Positions 1 to 7,728 of a stretch of DNA of 64,000 bases are shown here, in pieces. Below the pieces are notes generated by a model. It was not told the DNA's origin. It saw only the letters and a list, made by a program, of their open reading frames with translations, and did no database searches. The DNA is from JAAZPT01 sp964544955 (lineage in GTDB: Bacteria; Bacillota; Clostridia; Christensenellales; Aristaeellaceae): positions 558,001 through 622,000 of the forward strand of contig CAZJEB010000001.1 of NCBI GenBank assembly GCA_964544955.1, given 5' to 3'. Every line of letters starts with the position of its first letter. Position 1 is the first letter of the stretch. The position numbers were made by a program, and so were the translations under genes.

Positions 1-2
1 AT

Positions 3-185
3 GCATCAGCAGCAGAAGATAGCATGCGCTTAGTAAGCGTAAGCCATTTAAGCTTGGAAGAATGTATGGAATTTATTGATGATGACGAACTATTAGAAGT
101 AACACCTTTAAACTTAAGGATTAGGAAAAAAGAACTATCTCACGAACAAAGGGCTAGAGACTTTTCAAGGCAGAAAAACAAGTAA
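3..185 (+). CDS. typA: C-terminal end of translational GTPase TypA/BipA (partial)
   Basis: The reading frame is open from the window edge and ends with a TAA at 183-185, giving 60 residues. It reads ASAAEDSMRLVSVSHLSLEE, then a stretch containing EFIDDDELLEVTP and LRIRKKEL, which is the conserved C-terminal tail of TypA/BipA, a ribosome-associated translational GTPase of the EF-G/LepA superfamily. The GTPase domain lies outside the window, so nucleotide binding cannot be checked. The stop is 12 bases before the next start, so the two genes are probably co-transcribed. Confidence 0.85.
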   Translation, partial: ASAAEDSMRLVSVSHLSLEECMEFIDDDELLEVTPLNLRIRKKELSHEQRARDFSRQKNK

Positions 186-197
186 AAGGAGTATTTT

Positions 198-1577
198 ATG
201 TTAAAAAAATCATTAGGTGTAAGAATTTTATCATTTGCTTGCACAATAATTTTAGTTTTATCAACATTTAATATTAATGCTTTTGCATCTACTGAAAAAA
301 GCATAGATTACTCTATTAAATTTGCTTTAAATGAAAATGGATTTCCCGAGAACACAAAAAATATTAAGGATTGGAAAATTACTTTTGATAAATTAAAACT
401 AGTTGGTAATGCTGATATTAAAAATTTGTTTTATAAAGAAGATGAACTAATAATATCCGATAACAACATAATGTTAAACGATAAATTACTTTTAAACTTT
501 AACACAAATGGTAATCAACAATATTTATGGTTAAAAAGTAAATCAATACCGCCATTCAAGCCCTTTCTTAATATGTTTAACTTTTATGAGTTTATGCTAA
601 AGGGTTACTTTTTTATGGGCTTGCCCACAAACAGTCTTGCGATAGTTGGTTATCCTTATGGTGCATATAGAGCTTTTAGGCCATTTTATAATTTAATGTA
701 CGATAGTTTTTACACAGATGAGTCTAAAACATTTAGTTATGAAGAGTTAAGTGAATTTGCAACAAAAATTGGTAGCTTGCTTGATGAAGAACATGTAAGC
801 ATGCAATTTATAAGAACATTTTTTATTGAAAATGGTTTTAATGATAGCCTGTATTATGATTTAATGAGCTTCCCAGAATATATAAGTAGCACATTTGAAG
901 GCCAAAGTATGGAAGTATTGGTGGATGGCGGAACAAAAACCTATACTATTGGTGATATTACAATTTTTAAATCAGTAAAAACAAATGAAGCATATAGTTT
1001 TGCATTGTATCTACCCGCTAATATGAGTGGTTATACTACAAAAATAAACTTTAATTACACCAAAGAAAATAACGCTTATAATTTAAATACAAACTTGGAT
1101 ATTTCTATGGAAGATTTAAGCTTTGTAAATATATCATTTGATGCTAATGGTTTACCTGGCGATGGTGTAAATAACGGTAAAGGCGATATTAATTTTTCAG
1201 TCGGTGGCGATTTATATGGCGAAACAAAGGAAACTAAGTTTAACCATAATTGGACCTTGATTGAGAAAGATAAACAAAAAAATATAAATTTAAATTTGGG
1301 CTATATCCACCCCGAAACTGATAAAGCCTGCGTTGATACTAACTTAGTTTTTAATATTAAGCCCTTTGAAGGAACTTTCCCAAAAGGTGATGTATTAAAT
1401 GGAGAAGACTTTTTCTCCCTTAATGACGAAAGTTTAGCAAGCTATATAAGCATGTTAAAACCCTATGCTAAAAGGCTTATTGCTCCCCTTTTAATAGAAT
1501 TACCTAAGGGTGTAATAAATGATATTTGGGATTATATGGATAGCAACGGAATTTTAGCTACATTAGGTGTAAAATAA
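198..1577 (+). CDS. Secreted protein of unknown function
   Basis: 459 residues with a clear N-terminal signal peptide: a positive KKSLGVR start, a hydrophobic core (about residues 9-24) and a likely signal peptidase I site after INAFA (residue 30). There is no lipobox cysteine, so the product is probably released or wall-associated. The mature part is rich in Asn, Tyr and Phe, with alternating strand-like segments, and no catalytic motif that I recognise. The AAAAGGAG ribosome binding site at 185-192 fits this ATG. The gene sits between typA and a thioesterase with short gaps, so it is probably in that operon. I do not recognise the family and assign no function. Confidence 0.75.
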   Translation: MLKKSLGVRILSFACTIILVLSTFNINAFASTEKSIDYSIKFALNENGFPENTKNIKDWKITFDKLKLVGNADIKNLFYKEDELIISDNNIMLNDKLLLNFNTNGNQQYLWLKSKSIPPFKPFLNMFNFYEFMLKGYFFMGLPTNSLAIVGYPYGAYRAFRPFYNLMYDSFYTDESKTFSYEELSEFATKIGSLLDEEHVSMQFIRTFFIENGFNDSLYYDLMSFPEYISSTFEGQSMEVLVDGGTKTYTIGDITIFKSVKTNEAYSFALYLPANMSGYTTKINFNYTKENNAYNLNTNLDISMEDLSFVNISFDANGLPGDGVNNGKGDINFSVGGDLYGETKETKFNHNWTLIEKDKQKNINLNLGYIHPETDKACVDTNLVFNIKPFEGTFPKGDVLNGEDFFSLNDESLASYISMLKPYAKRLIAPLLIELPKGVINDIWDYMDSNGILATLGVK

Positions 1578-1598
1578 TTGAATTAAAGGGTAAACTTT

Positions 1599-2081
1599 AT
1601 GAGTATAACTGAAAATGAAAGAATAGTTGCAAAAACTATATCTCAATCAAGAACAGAATCCGTACACATTGTTATGCCAGGCAATATAAATGGATCCGAT
1701 AGCCTGTTTGGTGGGCAACTTATGGAATGGATAGATATAATTGCGGCTGTAGTTGCAAGAAGGCATTCCGGTTGCCAAGTAACAACTGCCGCAGTAGACA
1801 ACCTTGTATTTAAAGCTCCAGCAAAAAAGAACGATACCATACTTTTGGTTGGAAAATTATGCTATGTTGGTAATACAAGTATGGATGTTTGTGTTGAAAC
1901 ATATGTTGAAAAAATAGATGGCAGAAAAAAGCTTATAAACACAGCATACCTTACGTTGGTTGCATTGGATAGTGAGGGTAAACCCACAAAGGTGCCAAGG
2001 TTAATATTAGAAAATGAACATGATAGGGATGAATATGAAAAGGCCCTTTCAAGGCGTGGGTCTTGTAAACCAAGATATTAA
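1599..2081 (+). CDS. Acyl-CoA thioesterase, hotdog fold (YciA/BACH-like)
   Basis: 160 residues covering one hotdog domain. The signature of the acyl-CoA hydrolase family is visible: MPGNINGSDSLFGGQLMEWID at about residues 26-46, with the Asn/Asp pair typical of the active site, followed by the AAVDNLVFKAPAKKNDTI and VGNTSMDV strands. Family members hydrolyse acyl-CoA to free fatty acid and CoA in the cytoplasm and form hexamers or tetramers; substrate length cannot be predicted here. The start lies 21 bases after the upstream stop with an AAAGGG site. A hairpin terminator follows the stop directly. Confidence 0.85.
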   Translation: MSITENERIVAKTISQSRTESVHIVMPGNINGSDSLFGGQLMEWIDIIAAVVARRHSGCQVTTAAVDNLVFKAPAKKNDTILLVGKLCYVGNTSMDVCVETYVEKIDGRKKLINTAYLTLVALDSEGKPTKVPRLILENEHDRDEYEKALSRRGSCKPRY

Positions 2082-2108
2082 AAAAACGAGTATATATACT
2101 CGTTTTTT
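2081..2108. terminator. Bidirectional Rho-independent terminator
   Basis: AAAAAACGAG and CTCGTTTTTT form a palindromic hairpin with an A-run on one side and a T-run on the other. It ends the thioesterase transcript on the plus strand and the convergent PEBP gene on the minus strand. Confidence 0.85.
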
Positions 2109-2115
2109 ATTGCTT

Positions 2116-2616
2116 TTAATTGCTATATTTGCCTTTTATATATCCCGTAGCTAATATATGACCTTCCATAGCCTTATACAATTCATTTAAATAAAATCCG
2201 TTTTCTAATTTGAGTTTAGTATCAAGGGCATACACATAAATTTCATATATATGGGGCTCGTTAGGCGGAGCCATTCCACCATAAAAGGAGCAATCTTCCC
2301 TACTATTGCTACCGCCCTGTATACTCATCCAACTATTGGCACCTTGAACTATATCTTTATTTTGCCTACTTTCATCTTCATCTAACGAGTTTTTTGTAAT
2401 ATTAGCAACAAGCCAATGAACCCAAGAAAACCCTTTACTTACAGGATATGCATCCTTATCTTCAATAAAAACAGCATAGCTTACAGTACCTTCAGGTGCC
2501 CCAATAAACTCTAGGGGGATAGATACAACTGGCATATCAAAGCTATTACATAATCCACGTTTACCATACTTATCATCAATTATTCCATTTTTAATTCCTT
2601 TACTTTTAACTAACAT
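2116..2616 (-). CDS. YbhB/YbcL-family (PEBP, Raf kinase inhibitor-like) protein
   Basis: 166 residues of the phosphatidylethanolamine-binding-like fold. Recognisable family features are the SIPLEFIGAPEGTVSYAV strand, the FSWVHWLVANI motif at about residues 58-68, and GGMAPPNEPHIYEIYVYALD near residue 115-135, corresponding to the family's CSP PDGPHRY-like element. The bacterial function of this family is not settled; ligand binding by the conserved pocket is assumed from structures. The AAGGAGGTGA ribosome binding site lies immediately upstream. It is a single-gene unit with its own promoter. Confidence 0.85.
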   Translation of the reverse strand: MLVKSKGIKNGIIDDKYGKRGLCNSFDMPVVSIPLEFIGAPEGTVSYAVFIEDKDAYPVSKGFSWVHWLVANITKNSLDEDESRQNKDIVQGANSWMSIQGGSNSREDCSFYGGMAPPNEPHIYEIYVYALDTKLKLENGFYLNELYKAMEGHILATGYIKGKYSN

Positions 2617-2636
2617 TATGTCACCTCCTTATTTTA

Positions 2637-2665
2637 TTTATAACATTTCACATATAATATTACAA
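2637..2665 (-). promoter_or_regulatory. Sigma-A type promoter for the PEBP gene
   Basis: On the minus strand TTGTAA (2660-2665) and TATAAA (2637-2642) are separated by 17 bases and lie 20 bases before the start codon. Inferred from consensus only. Confidence 0.55.
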
Positions 2666-2702
2666 TGTTTACATTTATAAAGCCTTAAATGTTTAAATTT
2701 GT

Positions 2703-2730
2703 TTGCATTATTTTACATTTGTGTTAAAAT
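2703..2730 (+). promoter_or_regulatory. Sigma-A type promoter for the ZorA-like operon
   Basis: TTGCAT (2703-2708) and TAAAAT (2725-2730) with a 16-base spacer, 36 bases upstream of the ATG at 2767. It is the only good match in the short gap between the two divergent genes. Confidence 0.5.
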
Positions 2731-2766
2731 TATAGTGATATTATTTTAGAATTGCAGGTGCATTTT

Positions 2767-4191
2767 ATGTTACAAAATTTATTGCAAAACTGGCAATCCA
2801 TATTTCCAACTGATTTAGTATATGTAATTATTTTTATAGTTGTTATATTAGGCTTTGCAAAGTGCATAATACCAGTGCTTCATAATGCAAGTTTATTAAA
2901 AAGCGCTGTAAAAAAGCTTGAAAAGCAAACAAATAAGGGGGGACGCCCTGCTTGGCAAGAGCCAAGGTTTTTAGGCCGTTCTTTACAATTACATTGGCAA
3001 AAATTCCTATTAAATGCACAACATTTGGATTTAAGGGGAATACCTTGTAATACCACAGATTACATAAACGAGGATACCGTAATATATGTTCCTGGGCATG
3101 CTCAATTTGGAGAACTTATACCTACTTTATTAACATCCTTAGGTATACTAGGTACATTTATAGGCTTAATGCAAGGTTTAGCAGGCTTAGATGTAAGCAA
3201 CGCTACAAAAACAATGGAAAGTATTCCAATATTGTTAGATGGTATGAAATATGCCTTTACTACATCAATTGTTGGTATTGCTTTTTCATTAATATTTAAT
3301 ATGACAAATAGAATATCAATAGGTCATGCATATAAAGCAATTGACTCTTTTGATGAGGCCTTTTATGAATTAGCTATGCCTAGACCTTTAGACCCAACAG
3401 TACAATTAATATGCCAAAACCAAGATAGCACAGCAATTATTAAAACCGCATCCGACGAAATTACAGGCAAGCTTGTAAATAGTATTGAAATTGCTATTGG
3501 CAGAAGTATGCAACCCGTTGCAATGAGCATGGATAATTTTATTGCAGGTACAACTCGTGAACAAATTGAAGGTGTTCAAAGGATAGTGAATCAGTTTGTT
3601 AACCAAATGAACCAAAGTTTAAATGGTCAATTCCAAATATTATCTGATAATTTGAACAAGGTAAACAAAAACCAAACAATAAGCTATGAAAATATGCATC
3701 AAAACATGGAGGCTACAAAAGTAATAGCCGAAAATATTACAACAATACAAGGTGCAACAAACTCTATTGTTAAAAGCATTGATGAATACATAAGGAATGA
3801 AAAATCCGCAATTGGTGCCAGTGATGAAAGCTTTAAAAACGATATTAAAAATACATTGGCAACAATAAATGAAAACCTTAACCAACAAAAAGAGTTCCAA
3901 GTAAACCTTAAAAATTATAGGGATTTACTACAAAAAGATTATCAAGAATACATTAAAAAGAGTGATAAACTCGTTTTAGCTTTAAGTAAAAACAAAGAAA
4001 ATTACACACAAGATATAACTAACATTGCCCATGAAATGGAAACAAGTATGAAATCTATAGTAAGAAATTATACTGGGGCTGCAAATGATATATCATCCGA
4101 GTTTAACACTACAATTAAAAATTTAAATTCGGAATTGAATAATTTACTTAATATAATAGCTGAAAAAGCTGAAAATAACACAAGCGTATAA
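2767..4191 (+). CDS. MotA/TolQ/ExbB-family proton channel protein, ZorA-like
   Basis: 474 residues. An N-terminal membrane helix (about residues 12-32) is followed by a cytoplasmic stretch and two adjacent helices at about 120-195 carrying LLTSLGILGTFIGLMQGL and AFTTSIVGIAFSLIFN, the conserved core of MotA/TolQ/ExbB/ZorA ion-channel subunits. The remaining roughly 270 residues are a long, polar, helical tail rich in Asn and Gln, as in ZorA rather than ExbB. I chose ATG 2767 over the upstream in-frame TTG at 2752 because GCAGGTG (2754-2760) is the ribosome binding site for it. The partner with the OmpA domain follows after 14 bases. The pair should form a pentamer-dimer ion-driven motor in the cytoplasmic membrane; the work it performs is unknown. 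Confidence 0.8.
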   Translation: MLQNLLQNWQSIFPTDLVYVIIFIVVILGFAKCIIPVLHNASLLKSAVKKLEKQTNKGGRPAWQEPRFLGRSLQLHWQKFLLNAQHLDLRGIPCNTTDYINEDTVIYVPGHAQFGELIPTLLTSLGILGTFIGLMQGLAGLDVSNATKTMESIPILLDGMKYAFTTSIVGIAFSLIFNMTNRISIGHAYKAIDSFDEAFYELAMPRPLDPTVQLICQNQDSTAIIKTASDEITGKLVNSIEIAIGRSMQPVAMSMDNFIAGTTREQIEGVQRIVNQFVNQMNQSLNGQFQILSDNLNKVNKNQTISYENMHQNMEATKVIAENITTIQGATNSIVKSIDEYIRNEKSAIGASDESFKNDIKNTLATINENLNQQKEFQVNLKNYRDLLQKDYQEYIKKSDKLVLALSKNKENYTQDITNIAHEMETSMKSIVRNYTGAANDISSEFNTTIKNLNSELNNLLNIIAEKAENNTSV

Positions 4192-4205
4192 TTCGAGGTG
4201 AAATT

Positions 4206-5261
4206 ATGCATCACAGGCATTATAGTAGAAGAAAACCAAGGGGAATAGATAATGGGGCTACATGGATATCATATTCTGATATGATGGCAGCTTTGCTTTT
4301 GATGTTTATAATGGTGCTTGTATATAGCATATTTCAATACTATGTAATGTTGGAAACAAAAACTAGCGAAATTACTGAAAAAGAGGCCTTATTATCTGCT
4401 CAACAAATTACCCTTGATGAACAGCAAACGCTAATGGATTCCCAGCGTACTCAACTAGATGCGCAGGCAATATCCATATCTCAAAAAGAAAGTGAACTTG
4501 AATCTGCTCAAACAACATTAAGCCAGCAACAAAGTATATTGGATGCTCAAGCTTTGGAAATATCTCAGCAAAACACGCTACTAGCAACTGCAAAAGCTGA
4601 TTTAAGTGAAAAAGAAAATGCACTTATAATTGCACAGCAAGACCTAAGCACAAGGGAACAACAACTTACTGCTGCAAATACAAGACTAGAAACACAACAA
4701 AATCAAATGGCTGCACAGCAACAAAAAATTGATGATTTAATTGGCGTAAGAACTGATATTATTAGGGATTTAAGTTCAGTTTTTGCGGCTCAAAACTTAA
4801 GAGCTAGCGTTGATTCTAAAACGGGCGATATAGTGCTTGAAAGTGCTGTTTTCTTTGAAACTGGAAAATCAAACATTAAAAGCGAAGGGCAAGAGTTATT
4901 AGCTAGATTTTTACCAGCATATTTATCCGTATTGTTAAGGGATGAATATAAGGATTTTTTAGGTGAAATAACAATTGAAGGCCATACAGATACTGCTGGG
5001 GATTATGTAATGAACTTGGAATTATCACAAGATAGAGCCCTTTCAGTTGCCAAGTATTGTTTATCTATGCCTGGCCTAAACGAAAGCCAAAGAGAATATT
5101 TAAGGGAGCTTTTAACTGCAAAAGGTAAAAGTTACTCTTCCCCAATATTAAATAGTGATGGCACAATAAACATGGAACAGTCTAGACGTGTGGAATTTAA
5201 ATTCCGCCTAAAAGATAGTGAAATGATAGTTGAATTAAACAACATATTAAAACAAGATTAA
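4206..5261 (+). CDS. MotB/ZorB-like stator protein with OmpA peptidoglycan-binding domain
   Basis: 351 residues. A short basic N-terminus leads into one membrane helix (about residues 21-48) beginning WISYSDMMAALLLMFIM; Asp25 is in the position of the proton-carrying aspartate of MotB, ExbD and ZorB. Residues of about 50-180 form a Gln-rich coiled coil with internal repeats. The C-terminal OmpA domain contains FFETGKSNI, EGHTDTAGDY and LSQDRALSVAKYC, the peptidoglycan-binding signature. GAGGTG gives a good ribosome binding site. With its upstream neighbour it makes a complete ion-driven motor anchored to the wall. The stalk is much longer than in flagellar MotB, which suggests a different reach or a different partner. 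Confidence 0.85.
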   Translation: MHHRHYSRRKPRGIDNGATWISYSDMMAALLLMFIMVLVYSIFQYYVMLETKTSEITEKEALLSAQQITLDEQQTLMDSQRTQLDAQAISISQKESELESAQTTLSQQQSILDAQALEISQQNTLLATAKADLSEKENALIIAQQDLSTREQQLTAANTRLETQQNQMAAQQQKIDDLIGVRTDIIRDLSSVFAAQNLRASVDSKTGDIVLESAVFFETGKSNIKSEGQELLARFLPAYLSVLLRDEYKDFLGEITIEGHTDTAGDYVMNLELSQDRALSVAKYCLSMPGLNESQREYLRELLTAKGKSYSSPILNSDGTINMEQSRRVEFKFRLKDSEMIVELNNILKQD

Positions 5262-5270
5262 GAGGTTAAT

Positions 5271-5756
5271 ATGGTTTTAAAATATTTAGCAATTGTAATG
5301 GTTTTTGTAATGTTATTTGCAATTGGCGGAACAGCTTATGTATACCTGAATAGCAATGTTGAAATTATTGCATTAAATGTACAAGCAATAAACGCATCAG
5401 ATTATCAGGATTTATTTTTAAAAAATAAAGAAGATTTAATTAATGATACATTTGAAGGAACAGTTTTTCAAAATATAGAGCTTGGCGATATTGGTGACTA
5501 CACTTATTTAAGCTACCAAATAAGGCTAAAAAACGGTACTTTTTTACCTATTGAAGGCATAGAGGTACAAATACTCCCTAGAACTGGAGATGTGCTTCAA
5601 ATAGGTGATTTTGAGCATAAAACTTTGCAATCAAAAAATAGCGGTGATATATCCGCTACAATACTAACAATAAAAAACACCCAAACGGTTCGCGAATTTA
5701 TAATAAGCTACTACGTTTGGGGTGTACCATTTACTTTAAGAAAAACTTATGGTTAA
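5271..5756 (+). CDS. Small membrane-anchored protein of unknown function, third gene of motor operon
   Basis: 161 residues: one N-terminal membrane helix (about residues 5-27, LAIVMVFVMLFAIGGTAYVYL), then an extracellular domain of alternating strands with VQILPRTGDVL and a C-terminal SYYVWGVPF segment. It is not an uncleaved lipoprotein because no lipobox cysteine is present. It starts 9 bases after the OmpA-domain gene with AAGAGG as ribosome binding site and is followed by a terminator, so it is the last gene of the three-gene unit. The topology suggests an accessory subunit outside the membrane that contacts the stator or the wall. I do not recognise the family. Confidence 0.7.
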   Translation: MVLKYLAIVMVFVMLFAIGGTAYVYLNSNVEIIALNVQAINASDYQDLFLKNKEDLINDTFEGTVFQNIELGDIGDYTYLSYQIRLKNGTFLPIEGIEVQILPRTGDVLQIGDFEHKTLQSKNSGDISATILTIKNTQTVREFIISYYVWGVPFTLRKTYG

Positions 5757-5779
5757 AGGCTTAACAGCCTTTTTTTAAT
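5755..5779. terminator. Bidirectional terminator between motor operon and psuG
   Basis: AAAGGCT (5755-5761), loop TAAC, AGCCTTT (5766-5772) followed by a T-run on the plus strand. The complementary strand also gives a T-run for the convergent psuG. Confidence 0.7.
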
Positions 5780-6693
5780 TTGCACAATTCTATTGCAATT
5801 TCTGTGCCAAGCTTAGCATTATTAAGCACAAGTTTAATATTGCTTTCCAAGCTTTCTCCACCTGTTTGTTTTTGAACTTCATCCAATAGAAATGGTGTAA
5901 TTTCTTTTCCTTTTACTCCAAGGTCTTCTGCTTTTTTAACTGCTGCTGTTATAACTTTTTCTATAGCATCCCTATCCATTGAATATTCTTCAGGTATTGG
6001 GTTTGTAATTAGCATACCACCTTTTAAATTACATACATCTTTAACTTGTATAATATCAGCAATTTCTTTCGCTGTTTCCACTTTATAATCAACTTTTAGG
6101 CCGCTTGACCTTGAATAAAATGCAGGTAGTTCTTCAGTTTTATAACCAAGTACTGTAACGCCTTTTGTTTCTAAATACTCTAAAGTAAGGTTTAAATCCA
6201 ATATAGCCTTAACGCCAGCGCATACAACATATACATCTGTTTGAGATAATTCTTCCAAATCGGCAGATATATCCATAGTGGTTTCTGCTCCCCTATGCAC
6301 GCCACCCAAGCCACCAGTTGCAAAAATTTTAATACCCGCAAGTTTAGCCGCTATCATGGTTGTTGTTACTGTTGTAGCGCCATCTTCACCTTTAGCAAGT
6401 AAAACAGGTAAATCCCTACGGCTTGCCTTTATAACATCTAAACCTTTTTTACCTAAATATTCAATTTGATCTTTATTTATACCAACACATAATTTGCCTT
6501 TTATAATAGCAATTGTAGCGGGTATGCCACCATTTTTTCTAACAACACCCTCAACCTCCAAGGCTGTTTCAACATTTTTAGGGTATGGCATACCATGAGA
6601 TATAATTGTTGATTCTAAGGCAACAACAGGCAATCCTTTTGCAATTGCTTCCTTTACCTCATCACTGATAGATAAATATTTTTGTAAATCCAT
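5761..6693 (-). CDS. psuG: Pseudouridine-5'-phosphate glycosidase
   Basis: 310 residues, the normal length for PsuG. The enzyme cleaves pseudouridine 5'-phosphate to uracil and ribose 5-phosphate in the cytoplasm. Family signatures are VVALESTIISHGMPYP (about residues 24-39, with the conserved Glu), TIAIIKGKLCVGI with a conserved Lys, the glycine-rich TGGLGGVHRGAE loop, and VCAGVKAILD with the lysine that forms the Schiff base in the Escherichia coli enzyme. It follows psuK after 12 bases with a GGAGG ribosome binding site, so the two make a pseudouridine salvage operon. Confidence 0.95.
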   Translation of the reverse strand: MDLQKYLSISDEVKEAIAKGLPVVALESTIISHGMPYPKNVETALEVEGVVRKNGGIPATIAIIKGKLCVGINKDQIEYLGKKGLDVIKASRRDLPVLLAKGEDGATTVTTTMIAAKLAGIKIFATGGLGGVHRGAETTMDISADLEELSQTDVYVVCAGVKAILDLNLTLEYLETKGVTVLGYKTEELPAFYSRSSGLKVDYKVETAKEIADIIQVKDVCNLKGGMLITNPIPEEYSMDRDAIEKVITAAVKKAEDLGVKGKEITPFLLDEVQKQTGGESLESNIKLVLNNAKLGTEIAIELCKLKKGC

Positions 6694-6705
6694 AATAAAC
6701 TCCTC

Positions 6706-7632
6706 CTAATTTTGTATATCACTCAAGTGCCTTTTAATCATATCCATACTTAAATATGGAAAAACAGCACTGTTATGGGTAGCACTAAGGCCAGCAGCAA
6801 CTATACCATACTTTGCCATATCCTCAAGGTTTTGATTATATAAGTACCTTACTGTGGCTGCAGACATAAAGGCATCACCACAACCGGTAACATTAAGCAC
6901 ATTAACCTTTAATGCGGGTATAGTTCCATATTGTTTTTCATTTGCAAAAAATGCGCCCTCTTTGCCAAGGGTTATAATTATATTTTTTAACCCAGTATTT
7001 AGCAAAGCTTTTGCTGCTTTTTCAAGGTCTTTCATGGTTTTAATTGGAACATCACTTAATGCTTCGGCTTCAAAACGGTTCGCTTTTACTAAAGTTAATT
7101 TAGGCAAAATCTTTTTTATTTTGCTACACTTTGCAACCGATACCGCATCAGCAAAAACAGGTACTTTTGCGTTTTCAGTAATATAAACAAGGCTTGATTC
7201 AGGCAAGTTTGCATCTAATACTATAAGTTGTGATTTATTTAAAAAATCAATTTTATCTTCCAAGGTATTTGGCAAAACTTTTTGGCATATATCCATAGCT
7301 GATATTGCAATAAGCATTTCGCCATCATAATCATTTACGCAAACATACATTCCTGTGTTTTCATTTGGAAAATTTAGCCTGTTAGATACATCTATACCTA
7401 TTTCATCACAACTTTTTATAAGCATTTTACCATAGTCATCATCACCAAAAGGGGCTATTAGAGACACCTTTTCACCAAGGCGGCAAATATTTTCGGCGAT
7501 ATTTCTACCAACACCACCAGGTGTATAATTTACCTTGCCAGGGTTAGAATCCTCCATACAAGCGTTAGAATAGCTAGTTGCAGATAAATCTAGATTAATA
7601 CCACCCACAACACAAATATAATTATTTTTCAC
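6706..7632 (-). CDS. psuK: PfkB-family pseudouridine kinase
   Basis: 308 residues of the ribokinase fold. The N-terminal PfkB signature GGINLDL and PGGVGRNIAENICRLG (about residues 38-53) and the C-terminal NVTGCGDAFMSA motif with the catalytic Asp (about residue 250) are all present; the usual GAGD is GCGD here. The direct coupling to psuG indicates that the substrate is pseudouridine, phosphorylated at the 5' position. No pseudouridine transporter is adjacent, unlike many enterobacterial loci. Confidence 0.9.
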   Translation of the reverse strand: MKNNYICVVGGINLDLSATSYSNACMEDSNPGKVNYTPGGVGRNIAENICRLGEKVSLIAPFGDDDYGKMLIKSCDEIGIDVSNRLNFPNENTGMYVCVNDYDGEMLIAISAMDICQKVLPNTLEDKIDFLNKSQLIVLDANLPESSLVYITENAKVPVFADAVSVAKCSKIKKILPKLTLVKANRFEAEALSDVPIKTMKDLEKAAKALLNTGLKNIIITLGKEGAFFANEKQYGTIPALKVNVLNVTGCGDAFMSAATVRYLYNQNLEDMAKYGIVAAGLSATHNSAVFPYLSMDMIKRHLSDIQN

Positions 7633-7660
7633 AACACACCTCTTTTTTTAATCAAGTTTA

Positions 7661-7689
7661 TTGCATTGTTTTTGATAATATAGTATAAC
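7661..7689 (+). promoter_or_regulatory. Sigma-A type promoter for the amidotransferase-chr operon
   Basis: TTGCAT (7661-7666), 17-base spacer, TATAAC (7684-7689). It overlaps the opposing psuK promoter. Confidence 0.6.
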
Positions 7690-7710
7690 ATACAAGTAGA
7701 TTAACTTCAA
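7682..7710 (-). promoter_or_regulatory. Sigma-A type promoter for psuK-psuG
   Basis: On the minus strand TTGAAG (7705-7710), 17-base spacer and TATACT (7682-7687). Its -10 box shares four base pairs with the -10 box of the plus-strand promoter. Confidence 0.6.
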
Positions 7711-7728
7711 TTTGAAAAGGAAAAATTA

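Noticed and set aside
2703..5756. Complete Zorya defence system
   Set aside because: ZorA- and ZorB-like proteins are present, but no ZorC, ZorD or ZorE gene follows; the third gene is a small membrane protein and the next gene is psuG on the other strand.
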